Shown here in pieces: positions 9,603 to 17,520 of a stretch of 64,000 nucleotides of DNA. Each line of letters begins with the position of its first letter. Positions within the stretch are counted from its first letter, which is position 1. The position numbers and the translations under genes are program-made. The DNA lies in NCBI GenBank assembly GCA_002162755.1, contig MAAS01000013.1, positions 149,331 to 213,330 on the forward strand, written 5' to 3'. Below the pieces are notes generated by a model that was not told the origin of the DNA, ran no database searches, and was given only the letters and a program-made list of their open reading frames with translations. This stretch comes from Gammaproteobacteria bacterium 50_400_T64 (GTDB lineage Bacteria > Pseudomonadota > Gammaproteobacteria > Pseudomonadales > Porticoccaceae).

Positions 9603-11188
9603 CCCTCACCTTCAAACAGCTTGGCATATTCCTGCCGTAGCAGATGCTTCTTCACTTTACCCGTCGCCGTCATCGGTAACTGCTCGAGAATAATCACTCG
9701 CTTGGGTGTTTCGAAACCGCCGAGCTCCGTTTTACAGTGAGCAATAATTGCCTGTTCATCGAGTTGTGCATCTGGCTTGCGACTCACTACGGCGGTGACA
9801 GCTTCGCCCCAATGTTCGTGGGGCAGGCCAATAACGCCGACATTGGCAACGCCCTCGCAGGCGAGAATACAGCTCTCCACTTTGACGGAAGAAACATTTT
9901 CGCCACCGGACTTAACGATATCCTTCTTGCGATCGACAAAACAGAATTGGCCGTCATCGTCGATGTAACCGATATCACCGGAGTGATGCCAGCCAAAGGC
10001 CTGGGCTTCCTGGGTAGCTTCTTCGTTGCGATAGTAACCGAGCATCACCTGGGGGCAGCGCCACACCACTTCGCCAATTTCACCCGGCGGTAGTAGTTTA
10101 CCCTGGTCGTCCATGACCGCCTGGTCGCTGGTGATGGAGCCGCCACCCCATATATTGCCCTCTTTCTTACCGACCCAATGGGTATCCATCACTGTTGACA
10201 CGCCGTTGATTTCAGTTTGCCCGGAGCCAGTGGTAAAGGGGCAGCCGAAGACCTCGCTAAGCTGGTTCAGTGTTGGCGCATCCATGGGAGCCATACCGTA
10301 CATGCCGATTTGCATGCTGGAATAGTCGTGTTGATCCAGCGTGGGGCTGCCGAGCATGGCCTTCCACATTAGCGGCAGCAAAATGGCGAACTTGAGTTTT
10401 TCAGACTCAATTAACGCCAGCACCGTGGCCGGATTAAAACCATTTTGCAGCACTACTTTGGCACCGAGGTGAAGGGATACCAGTGCGAAGAGTTCGGCGG
10501 TGATATGAAACAACGGCAAGACGGCGGGGTGGGCGGTGCTGTTTTTATTGGCACCAATACTGATGACGGTGTTGAGTGTGGCGATATAAATGTTCTTGTG
10601 GGACAACATCACGCCCTTGGGGCGAGCGGTGGTGCCACTGGTGTACATGATTTGGGCGACATCGTCGTCTTCGATAATAATGTCTTCAACTTCGCTGTTG
10701 TCCTGTCCTGCGAGTAAAGCGTCGATACTAATAACGCCGTCAGTTGCTTCACCTGCGAGGCTCGCTAGCAAGAAGGATCGATCAATATTCGCTGTAACCT
10801 GATTAACCAGAGGCTGAAGTATCGCATCGGCAAATACAGCGACAGCGCCGGAGTGTTCAATGTTGTATTCCACATCCGTGGGATTCTGCACGTAGTTGAT
10901 GGGCACAGCCGTAAAGCCGCCTTTAAAACAGCTCAGCAAAGCGGTGAGCATCTGACTGGTATTGGCGCCGAGAATGGCAATACGGTCGCCCTGTTTAATA
11001 CCCTTTTCACGTAAGCCGCGAACCAGCTGATTAACCCGTTGGTTTAAGGTCGCAAAGTCGATGGCAACACGTTCGTCGTCGATGAACTCAACCAGCGCTT
11101 CATGCTGCCCGTGGCTGGCAGCCCGGCGGCGTAGGGTGTCGCCCATGGCGATGCGGCGGATCAAATTGACTTCAAGGGGAGTACTCAT
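9599..11188 (-). CDS. AMP-forming acyl-CoA synthetase (class I adenylate-forming enzyme)
   Basis: The 529-residue enzyme should activate a carboxylic acid to its CoA thioester through an acyl-AMP. The P-loop-like AMP motif IMYTSGTTARPKGVMLSHKN is intact. TTGSGQTEING is the adenine-binding motif, HHSGDIGYIDDDGQFCFVDR is the A7/A8 region and TATGKVKKHLLRQEY holds the C-terminal catalytic Lys. It resembles fatty-acid/long-chain CoA ligases, but the substrate cannot be read from the sequence. It lies at the downstream end of the lipid-catabolism-like block and next to a sulfotransferase gene. Confidence 0.93.
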   Translation of the reverse strand: MSTPLEVNLIRRIAMGDTLRRRAASHGQHEALVEFIDDERVAIDFATLNQRVNQLVRGLREKGIKQGDRIAILGANTSQMLTALLSCFKGGFTAVPINYVQNPTDVEYNIEHSGAVAVFADAILQPLVNQVTANIDRSFLLASLAGEATDGVISIDALLAGQDNSEVEDIIIEDDDVAQIMYTSGTTARPKGVMLSHKNIYIATLNTVISIGANKNSTAHPAVLPLFHITAELFALVSLHLGAKVVLQNGFNPATVLALIESEKLKFAILLPLMWKAMLGSPTLDQHDYSSMQIGMYGMAPMDAPTLNQLSEVFGCPFTTGSGQTEINGVSTVMDTHWVGKKEGNIWGGGSITSDQAVMDDQGKLLPPGEIGEVVWRCPQVMLGYYRNEEATQEAQAFGWHHSGDIGYIDDDGQFCFVDRKKDIVKSGGENVSSVKVESCILACEGVANVGVIGLPHEHWGEAVTAVVSRKPDAQLDEQAIIAHCKTELGGFETPKRVIILEQLPMTATGKVKKHLLRQEYAKLFEGEG

Positions 11189-11274
11189 CAGCTTGGCTCT
11201 TTTATTGTTTTATTGATGGAATTCCTGATTAACGCGGGTTTGATCAAGGATTCCTTACAGTTTGAGCAGCGCGG

Positions 11275-12204
11275 TTAAAGCTTATCGGCGCCGCCCTCTT
11301 CCAGCCAGCGGGCGCAATCGGGGCTCAATGCACGCTCGACGGCGGCCTCGGCTTCTTTCAGCTCTTCAGCCGTCAATACATCACGCCAGCGGCCATTCGT
11401 GCCTTTGTTGACGAAGGCTTTCGCGCCGCCAGCAAAAATTTTATCCATACCGGGGAGCAGCTCAACGGCATTGTTTTTCATATTGTCAAAGGTGGCCTGT
11501 TCGACCAAGCTGGGCCATAGGGCTTCATCAACGCTAATGTCGAGAAAGTCGGCAACCTTGCGCATCTCCCCTTCGAGATCTTTGAGCAGGTCGCTAAAGT
11601 GAACCATGTAAATATTCGGTAAGTGGCGATAATCCCACCACGACTGGGTAAATGTCAGGTGCGACCAGAAGGGATAGCCGTCGGTTTCCCACTCGAAATT
11701 ACCTTTGTTAATCCAGTTGTGCCAGAGGTCGTGGATATCGTCATACAGAGGCGGAAACTCTTCGCCGACTCGGCCGGGGGTGTTGTTCAATGCGCCAATA
11801 AAATCCTCGGTATAGTTCGATGTGTGATTCCACAGCGACATAAAAACATCGCGCACGTCGCGGCCGACAACGATGTATTTCATTTCAGGGTAATAGGGCA
11901 GGGCATTGAGGGGCGAGTGGGTTTTCAGAAAGCGGCGGTGGGTTTGGGCCTCTATGGTTGCAAGGGTTTCATCCAGTGGCGATAGGCGCATATCGAGCCA
12001 GAGTGACATATCGTGAAAAGATTCGGCCGGAGGATTGTCCTGAAATAGTAGTAGCGAAACGATGCGCTGCATCCACGTAGTGCCACTTTTCATCGACGTG
12101 CAAATCAGAATATCGTCGTCGCGCACCTGGTAGTTTTCCCAGCGGGTGCTGTCGAGGTGGTGATTTTGATAGGTGCGGTTGTGCTCGGGTAATGCTGGCT
12201 TCAT
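11275..12204 (-). CDS. Sulfotransferase (PAPS-dependent, Sulfotransfer_1 type)
   Basis: The 309-residue protein should transfer a sulfuryl group from PAPS to an alcohol or amine. The 5'-phosphosulfate loop is seen in DILICTSMKSGTTWMQRIV at about residues 31-50. The 3'-phosphate-binding region is seen in YIVVGRDVRDVFMSLWNH. A C-terminal FVNKGTNGRWRDVLTAEE stretch matches the RKGxxGDWK-like motif of cytosolic sulfotransferases. No signal peptide is seen. The acceptor is unknown; the nearby acyl-CoA synthetase and dehydrogenases make a lipid or hydroxylated acceptor plausible. Confidence 0.9.
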   Translation of the reverse strand: MKPALPEHNRTYQNHHLDSTRWENYQVRDDDILICTSMKSGTTWMQRIVSLLLFQDNPPAESFHDMSLWLDMRLSPLDETLATIEAQTHRRFLKTHSPLNALPYYPEMKYIVVGRDVRDVFMSLWNHTSNYTEDFIGALNNTPGRVGEEFPPLYDDIHDLWHNWINKGNFEWETDGYPFWSHLTFTQSWWDYRHLPNIYMVHFSDLLKDLEGEMRKVADFLDISVDEALWPSLVEQATFDNMKNNAVELLPGMDKIFAGGAKAFVNKGTNGRWRDVLTAEELKEAEAAVERALSPDCARWLEEGGADKL

Positions 12205-12281
12205 TTTACGCCCTGCTTTTTATTATTGGTTTGTTTTACTGCGCCTTTTAGGCGCTATGGTTAGACAATGGCTTGAGTTGC

Positions 12282-12896
12282 TTAAAATCCTTCGTCGAGA
12301 TCAGCATACCTGACAATACGCGGCGTGCCACTATCGGCGCTGACTTCAATAATACTGTGACAGCAGTTGTGCATGCGCGGTGGTTCCCAGAAGCGGCTCA
12401 GGGGGCGGCCTTCGTAGTGGGAGAGTACGGACTTTATCCAAGCGCCATGGCTAACCAGAGCGACTTCCATTCCCGCACAACTTTCGAGAATAGTTTCAAC
12501 AGCGGCCAGGGCACGCCGTTGCAAGGCATGGAAAGTCTCCGCGCCTTCAATATTGAAACTGTCGGGAGTATTGCGAAAGGCAAAAACGGCTTGCGGCTCA
12601 ACCTTTTCAATATCGGCATAGAGGAAGCCCTCCCAGCGGCCGAGCATGATTTCGCGCAAATCATCCTGATAACTCACCGGCTGCTCGCAGTGGCTGAGGG
12701 CGAGAGCTGTGGTCTGCCGCGCGCGAGTGCTGGTGCTAGAGAAGACACGATCAAAGTTGACGGCGGCCAATTTCTTTTGCAGCTCAACGGCCTGTTGCTG
12801 GCCTAGTTCGCTGAGTACGGATTCAAGCTGGCCCTGAACGCGGCCCTCGGCATTCCAGTCGGTTTCGCCGTGGCGAATAAGGTGTAGTCTGGTCAT
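12282..12896 (-). CDS. Histidine phosphatase family protein (phosphoglycerate-mutase-like)
   Basis: The 204-residue protein starts MTRLHLIRHGETDWNAEGR, with the RHG catalytic signature in which the His is phosphorylated. Conserved SSTSTRARQTTALAL and VALVSHGAWIKSVL follow. It resembles CobC/PhoE-like small phosphatases, but no cobalamin genes are near. It is on the same strand as the neighbouring genes. The substrate is not known. Confidence 0.9.
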   Translation of the reverse strand: MTRLHLIRHGETDWNAEGRVQGQLESVLSELGQQQAVELQKKLAAVNFDRVFSSTSTRARQTTALALSHCEQPVSYQDDLREIMLGRWEGFLYADIEKVEPQAVFAFRNTPDSFNIEGAETFHALQRRALAAVETILESCAGMEVALVSHGAWIKSVLSHYEGRPLSRFWEPPRMHNCCHSIIEVSADSGTPRIVRYADLDEGF

Positions 12897-12944
12897 ACTA
12901 TTATGAACTCTTAACGTTGGTTGTTTACAGATTACAGCGAGTGT

Positions 12945-13190
12945 TTATGAGCTTGTTTTGGTAGCAGGTGAATGCTCCAGCCTTTCCGCTAGCCAAACTT
13001 TAATAATAGATTGCCGAGTGACGCCAAGCCGCGAAGCTTCTTTGTCTAATGAATCAATCATCCAGATAGGGAAGTCGACATTGACTCTTTTTTGCGTCTG
13101 ATTGGGACGTTTAAGGGTCGACAAATCTAAACTGTCGATAATATCGCCGGTGTTGTCATCAAACGTTTTATCAAAATCTTTAGCTTTCAT
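12945..13190 (-). CDS. brnA: BrnA-like antitoxin (CopG/ribbon-helix-helix)
   Basis: The 81-residue protein follows the brnT-like gene with an 11-base overlap. Its second half (KRVNVDFPIWMIDSLDKEAS, then RLGVTRQSIIKVWLAERL) is a ribbon-helix-helix-like segment, as in BrnA antitoxins. It should bind and neutralise BrnT and repress the operon. Family assignment rests on this segment, the size and the partner gene. Confidence 0.82.
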   Translation of the reverse strand: MKAKDFDKTFDDNTGDIIDSLDLSTLKRPNQTQKRVNVDFPIWMIDSLDKEASRLGVTRQSIIKVWLAERLEHSPATKTSS

Positions 13191-13443
13191 ATAAATCTAC
13201 CTCAGACTTTCTAGAGCGGCGTACAGAAATAATCCTGATATTGGGTGCGCGAAAGGTTGTTATAGCAGACCAATGTTTACCTTGGATGATACCGACGACA
13301 AGGGATCTGGCTTCGTCGTTAAAACGGGTCTGAACTTCGATCAGGCAGGGGTCGAGCCAGATCGCCTGCGCTTCGACAAAATTAATGCCGTGTTTTTGAG
13401 CGTTCGACAGGCTTTTGTTTTGGTCAAACTCAAATTTAAACAT
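13180..13443 (-). CDS. brnT: BrnT-like toxin (ribonuclease type)
   Basis: The 87-residue protein begins MFKFEFDQNKSLSNAQKHGI and continues NFVEAQAIWLDP, which matches the BrnT start (F-D-x-x-K-x-x-x-N-x-x-K-H-G). Later stretches RSLVVGIIQGKHWSAIT and IRIISVRRSRKSEV fit the RelE-like fold and its conserved C-terminal R-x-x-S/R-x-x-E. BrnT toxins cut RNA and are paired with a downstream antitoxin, as here. Gene order (toxin first) is typical of brnTA. Confidence 0.87.
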   Translation of the reverse strand: MFKFEFDQNKSLSNAQKHGINFVEAQAIWLDPCLIEVQTRFNDEARSLVVGIIQGKHWSAITTFRAPNIRIISVRRSRKSEVDLYES

Positions 13444-13444
13444 A

Positions 13445-13459
13445 GTATAAAAAATATAC
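13445..13459. promoter_or_regulatory. Palindrome just upstream of brnT (candidate operator)
   Basis: GTATA (13445-13449) and TATAC (13455-13459) form a perfect inverted repeat with a 5-base A/T spacer, directly upstream of the brnT start codon at 13443. Type II toxin-antitoxin operons are usually autoregulated at such sites. The position supports this; no experiment does. Confidence 0.45.
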
Positions 13460-13499
13460 CATTATTATGCTTTTCGCAAGTACGCTAAGACACTTCTAG

Positions 13500-14138
13500 C
13501 TAGGGCGCCAGCTGATTAATCACCCAGTTCTTATCTTCGTTGAGGCTGTACTGATAACGATCATGCAGGCGATTTTCACCTCCCTGCCAAAACTGAAACT
13601 CCTCCGGCACTACGCGAAAGCCCCCCCAAAAGTCCGGTGTCGGTATTTCGCCGTGGGTAAACTTTTCTTTCATCGCCATAAATTGCGATTCAAGAGCCTG
13701 GCGCGAGGTGAGTCGTGCGCTTTGCTTTGATGCCCAGGCGGCCAGTTGGCTGTCTTTGGGGCGGCTGAGAAAATACTTCAACACGTCTTTGCGGCTGACT
13801 TTTTCCACTACGCCGCCAATGCTGACCTGGCGGTCGAGGAAAAACCACGGGAAGTGCAGGCTGGCGTGGGGGTTGTGGGCAATATTGTGGGCCTTACGGC
13901 TGCCGAGGTTGGTGTAAAAAACAAAACCCCGTTTATCGAAACCTTTTAATAATACGGCGCGGTGCCAGGGTTTATTGTCGGCACCGACGGTGGCAATGGT
14001 CATTGCCGTGGGGTCTTTAATAGGTGATTGGCAGGCCTGATCCAGCCACAGCTGGAACTGGTCGAAGGGGTCGTCGCGCAGGGATTCACGACTGAGGCGG
14101 CCGTAGTCGTATTCCCTGCGGGTATCTTCGATAGTCAT
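13500..14138 (-). CDS. pdxH: Pyridoxine/pyridoxamine 5'-phosphate oxidase
   Basis: PdxH oxidises pyridoxine or pyridoxamine 5'-phosphate to PLP using FMN and oxygen. The 212-residue length is normal. Visible motifs include PTAMTIATVGADNKPWHR, RGFVFYTNLGSRKAHNIA, PHASLHFPWFFLDRQVSI and a C-terminal GGFRVVPEEFQFWQGGENRL followed by RLHDR. The start gives MTIEDTRREYDYG. It sits 11 bases downstream of an SDR gene and may be in the same transcript. Confidence 0.96.
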   Translation of the reverse strand: MTIEDTRREYDYGRLSRESLRDDPFDQFQLWLDQACQSPIKDPTAMTIATVGADNKPWHRAVLLKGFDKRGFVFYTNLGSRKAHNIAHNPHASLHFPWFFLDRQVSIGGVVEKVSRKDVLKYFLSRPKDSQLAAWASKQSARLTSRQALESQFMAMKEKFTHGEIPTPDFWGGFRVVPEEFQFWQGGENRLHDRYQYSLNEDKNWVINQLAP

Positions 14139-14149
14139 TTTTTAAGCCC

Positions 14150-14920
14150 TTAGCTTGCCGACAGACCGCCATCGAGGGGAACAACGGCGCCGTTCATAAA
14201 GCTATTATCTTTCGAGCAAGCCCAAAGCATAGCCTGGACAATTTCTTCGACTTCGCCGAGTCGCTTCATAGGGTTGCCAGCCATCAGGTTTTCGCGGCTT
14301 TTACCACCGGAGGCTTTCAGGCTATTTTCAACCAGCGGCGTTTTGGCAAAGGCGGGGCAAATGGCATTAACACGAATATTCATTTTGCCGTATTCAAGCG
14401 CCGCCGATTTCGTCAGCCCGATAACACCGTGTTTGCCCGATGAATACAGGCTTAAAAAGGGCGAGCCCATTAAACCGGCCGCAGAGGCGACGTTGAGAAT
14501 AACGCCGGCTTCCTGCTCGACCATCTGCGTTAGCTCGTATTTCATGCAGAGGAAAACACCCTTCTGATTGACGCCGTTGGTTTGGTCCCAGTTGGCTTCA
14601 TCGAGTTGGTGCAGACGCTTTTTAGGGTGGGAGATACCGGCGTTATTAATGCCGATATCGAGGCGGCCGTAGGTTTTAACGCAAGCGGCAACGAAGGCCT
14701 CGACCTGATCGTTGTTGCTCACGTCGCAGGCCATGGCCAATGCTTCGCCACCCGTGGCTTTAACTTTGTCGGCAACGGCCTGTACTGCATCGGCATTGAT
14801 ATCACCGAGGGCAAGTTTGGCACCCGCTTGCGCAAAGCACTGAGCGGCCAGTTCGCCAAAGCCGCTGGCGGCCCCAGTAATGAGTACAACCTGGTCAGTA
14901 AAATCGTAACGTGTTTGCAT
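14150..14920 (-). CDS. Short-chain dehydrogenase/reductase (SDR)
   Basis: This 256-residue classical SDR is NAD(P)-dependent. It shows the TGAASGFG cofactor motif, NNAG (IGINNAGISHP), a catalytic Ser region in LNVASAAGLMG, and YSSGKHG containing the Tyr-x-x-x-Lys pair. A typical PLDGGLSAS tail ends the protein. The substrate cannot be read. It is the first (most downstream) of three SDR genes in a run on the minus strand, likely serving the oxidation/reduction steps of one catabolic pathway with the kinase and dehydrogenase genes upstream. Confidence 0.93.
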   Translation of the reverse strand: MQTRYDFTDQVVLITGAASGFGELAAQCFAQAGAKLALGDINADAVQAVADKVKATGGEALAMACDVSNNDQVEAFVAACVKTYGRLDIGINNAGISHPKKRLHQLDEANWDQTNGVNQKGVFLCMKYELTQMVEQEAGVILNVASAAGLMGSPFLSLYSSGKHGVIGLTKSAALEYGKMNIRVNAICPAFAKTPLVENSLKASGGKSRENLMAGNPMKRLGEVEEIVQAMLWACSKDNSFMNGAVVPLDGGLSAS

Positions 14921-14943
14921 TTTATTATCTCCCAGTCTTGTTC

Positions 14944-15708
14944 TTAAAGGCTCATACCGCCATCGACAATGGTGCAGGTGCCGGTGGTATAGCTGCCCGC
15001 ATCCGATACCAAATAGAGCACGGCACCGGCCATTTCTTCGGGTTCGGCGTGGCGGCCCATGGGGATTTTTTCCATCAGCTGGCTGTGAATGTCTTCGTTG
15101 GTGAACAGTGCGCCAGCAAATTTTGTTTTGGTGAGCCCGGGTAGCAGCGCGTTAACGCGAATATTATCCGGCCCGCATTCGATGGCGAAGGTTTTTGTCA
15201 TACTCACAACAGCCGCTTTGGTAATGGAATAAATACCCTGCTGTGGCCCGGGTGAAAGGGCGTTAATGGATGAGGTGTTAACGATGGCACCGGAGCCTTG
15301 CTGGCGCATGAGTTTGCAGGCAGCGGTCGACATATAAAAATAACCACGAATATTGACGTCGAGGGTTTTCTGGAAAGAAACGAGATCGGTATCGACCACA
15401 TGCCCGAAATAGGGGTTGGTTGCCGCGTTGTTGACGAGAATTTCCAGCCGCCCGTGGGTGCTGGCAATGTGCTCAAAAATCGCGTCAATTTGTTCCATGT
15501 CGCCGATGTGACAGGGGAAGGCTTCGGCACTACCGCCAGCGGCAGCAATTTCGTCGACCACTTTCTGGCAGCCTTCAACGCGGCGGCTGGAAACGATAAC
15601 GTGAGCGCCCTGTTCGGCGAGGAGTTTGGCAATGGCTTCGCCGATGCCTCGGCTAGCGCCTGTCACCAGAGCAATTCTGCCGGTTAAATCGAATAAATTT
15701 GTAGCCAT
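14944..15708 (-). CDS. Short-chain dehydrogenase/reductase (SDR)
   Basis: A 254-residue SDR. GASRGIGEAIAKLL is the nucleotide-binding motif; VNNAATNP is an NNA motif; VNTSSINAL holds the catalytic Ser; YSITKAAV provides Tyr and Lys. It ends with TIVDGGMSL. It is separated from the next downstream SDR by 23 bases. Such SDRs often act as beta-ketoacyl reductases or hydroxy-fatty-acid or alcohol dehydrogenases, and the actual substrate is unknown. Confidence 0.93.
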   Translation of the reverse strand: MATNLFDLTGRIALVTGASRGIGEAIAKLLAEQGAHVIVSSRRVEGCQKVVDEIAAAGGSAEAFPCHIGDMEQIDAIFEHIASTHGRLEILVNNAATNPYFGHVVDTDLVSFQKTLDVNIRGYFYMSTAACKLMRQQGSGAIVNTSSINALSPGPQQGIYSITKAAVVSMTKTFAIECGPDNIRVNALLPGLTKTKFAGALFTNEDIHSQLMEKIPMGRHAEPEEMAGAVLYLVSDAGSYTTGTCTIVDGGMSL

Positions 15709-15718
15709 TTTATTTTCC

Positions 15719-16501
15719 TTAAATTGACATTAATAAGTGGCCGCCATCGATGGGTAGGGCAACACCGTTGATAAACGAACTGGCATCACTGGCGAGTAAA
15801 AGTAGGGGTGCATTCATTTCACGCATTTCACCCAAGCGTTTGGCCGGCGTTGAGCTGATATATTTTTTACCGGCTTCGCTCTCAAAGTATTCGCCGTTCA
15901 TTTCCGTTTTAAAATAACCGGGGCAAATGGCATTAACGCGGATATTTTTATCGGCCAGTTCCAGCGCCATATGTTTGGTGAGCTGAATAACACCGGCTTT
16001 GGAGGCGGAGTAAACGCCGTGGCCAAGGCTGGTGGCCAGGCCGAGTACAGAGGAAATGTTGACGATGGAGCCACCCTTGTCAGCGGCAACCATACGGCGG
16101 GCGGCTTCGGTGGCGACTATCCAGGCACCTTTTAAATTGGTGTCGACCACAAAATCCCAGTCGGCTTCGCTGGTTTTATGCACCATTTTTGGTACAGCAA
16201 CACCGGCGTTATTGATCAGCACGTTGACTGTGCCGAAGGCTTGTTCGGCGCTATCAAAGGCGGCGGCAACGCTATCGATCTGGGTAACATCCATCGCCAC
16301 GGCGAGTGCTTCGCCACCGCTGGCTTTAATTTCATCGACCAGTGTTTGCAATTTAGCTTCACGTCGAGCGCCGACTACTACTTTGGCGCCAGCCTCGGCC
16401 AACACGCGGGCAAAGTGATTGCCAAAGCCGCTGGAAGCGCCGGTGACCAGAGCAACCTTTCCCTTTAAATTAAAGGCGGATGTATCGAGTGATTCGCTCA
16501 C
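15719..16501 (-). CDS. Short-chain dehydrogenase/reductase (SDR)
   Basis: A 260-residue SDR with GASSGFGNHFARVLAEAG, LINNAGVAVP, VNISSVLGLAT and YSASKAGV motifs, so the cofactor and catalytic residues are intact. Its ATG at 16501 overlaps the stop of the upstream quinone-oxidoreductase-like gene by four bases (ATGA), a strong sign of coupled translation. It is the most upstream of the three SDRs. Confidence 0.93.
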   Translation of the reverse strand: MSESLDTSAFNLKGKVALVTGASSGFGNHFARVLAEAGAKVVVGARREAKLQTLVDEIKASGGEALAVAMDVTQIDSVAAAFDSAEQAFGTVNVLINNAGVAVPKMVHKTSEADWDFVVDTNLKGAWIVATEAARRMVAADKGGSIVNISSVLGLATSLGHGVYSASKAGVIQLTKHMALELADKNIRVNAICPGYFKTEMNGEYFESEAGKKYISSTPAKRLGEMREMNAPLLLLASDASSFINGVALPIDGGHLLMSI

Positions 16502-17490
16502 GATATTTCCCCGTCGGGTTTAATAATGACTTTACCCATGACATTGCGGCCGGTGACATATTTAATCGCGTCGATGCCTTTTGACAGGGGATAAATCGTA
16601 TCAATAATGGGCGTTACCGTGCCGTCTTTCACCCAGGCAAAGAGCTCGCGCATATTGGCAGCGTGAACCTCAGGTTCATTTTTGGTGAACTGACCCCAGA
16701 AAACCCCGACCAGTGAATAGCCTTTTACCAGTGTTAAATTGACTGGTAGTTCGGGGATGCGCCCGGAGGCAAAACCGACCACCAGTAAGCGACCATTCCA
16801 GGCCATGGCGCGGGAGCAGGTGTCGAAGGCGTCGCCGCCGACCACGTCGTAAACCACATCCGCACCGCGGCCATCGGTGTGCTTTTTAATCGCCGATTTG
16901 AGATCTTCTTTACTGTAGTTGATGCCGATATCCGCACCCTGCTCTTTGGCAAAGGCGAGCTTTTCATCACTGGAACACACGGCGATGACTTTAGCGCCAA
17001 TCGCTTTGCCGATTTGCACGGCCGCAGTACCCGTGCCACCGGCAGCGCCGAGCACCACCAATGTTTCACCAGCTTTGAGCTGGGCTCGCTGGCGCAAAGC
17101 GTGGTGAGCGGTGCCGGTTGCGCCGAGCAATGCGGCACCCGCGTCAAAAGACATAAAATCGGGTAGAGGCGTGGGTTCGGTAGCGGGTAGAACGATTTTC
17201 TCTGCGTAGGCACCGAAGTCGTAGGTGAGGCTAATGAGCCGGTCACCGATGGCCCATTGGCTGACATTGCTGCCGAGGCCGATAACCTCACCGCAGATTT
17301 CAGAGCCGGGGGCAAAGGGGCACTCGGGCTGAAATTGATACTTGCCCTCGACTAGCAGGCCGTCGGGGAAGTTAACACCAATGCCTTTAATGGCGACGAG
17401 AATTTCATCGGGGGCGGGTACGGGGTCGGTAAAGTCGCGGTAAACAAGATCGTCGACTTCGCCGTAGGCTTCACAAATTAGCGCTTTCAT
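16498..17490 (-). CDS. Zinc-less MDR / NADPH:quinone oxidoreductase-like protein, copy 1
   Basis: The 330-residue MDR-superfamily protein begins MKALICEAYGEVDDLVYRDF. Its GroES-like N-terminal domain lacks the Cys and His zinc set of alcohol dehydrogenases. The Rossmann motif is VVLGAAGGTGTAAVQIGKA, and YDVVGGDAFDTCSRA follows. Family members reduce quinones or enoyl/alkenal double bonds with NADPH. It is a close paralogue of the next upstream gene, especially in the last two thirds (for example identical VNLTLVKGYS, then VGVFWG). The physiological substrate is unknown. Confidence 0.9.
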   Translation of the reverse strand: MKALICEAYGEVDDLVYRDFTDPVPAPDEILVAIKGIGVNFPDGLLVEGKYQFQPECPFAPGSEICGEVIGLGSNVSQWAIGDRLISLTYDFGAYAEKIVLPATEPTPLPDFMSFDAGAALLGATGTAHHALRQRAQLKAGETLVVLGAAGGTGTAAVQIGKAIGAKVIAVCSSDEKLAFAKEQGADIGINYSKEDLKSAIKKHTDGRGADVVYDVVGGDAFDTCSRAMAWNGRLLVVGFASGRIPELPVNLTLVKGYSLVGVFWGQFTKNEPEVHAANMRELFAWVKDGTVTPIIDTIYPLSKGIDAIKYVTGRNVMGKVIIKPDGEIS

Positions 17491-17520
17491 TTTAAGTCCT
17501 TATTTTTTGTGCGGGCAGGC

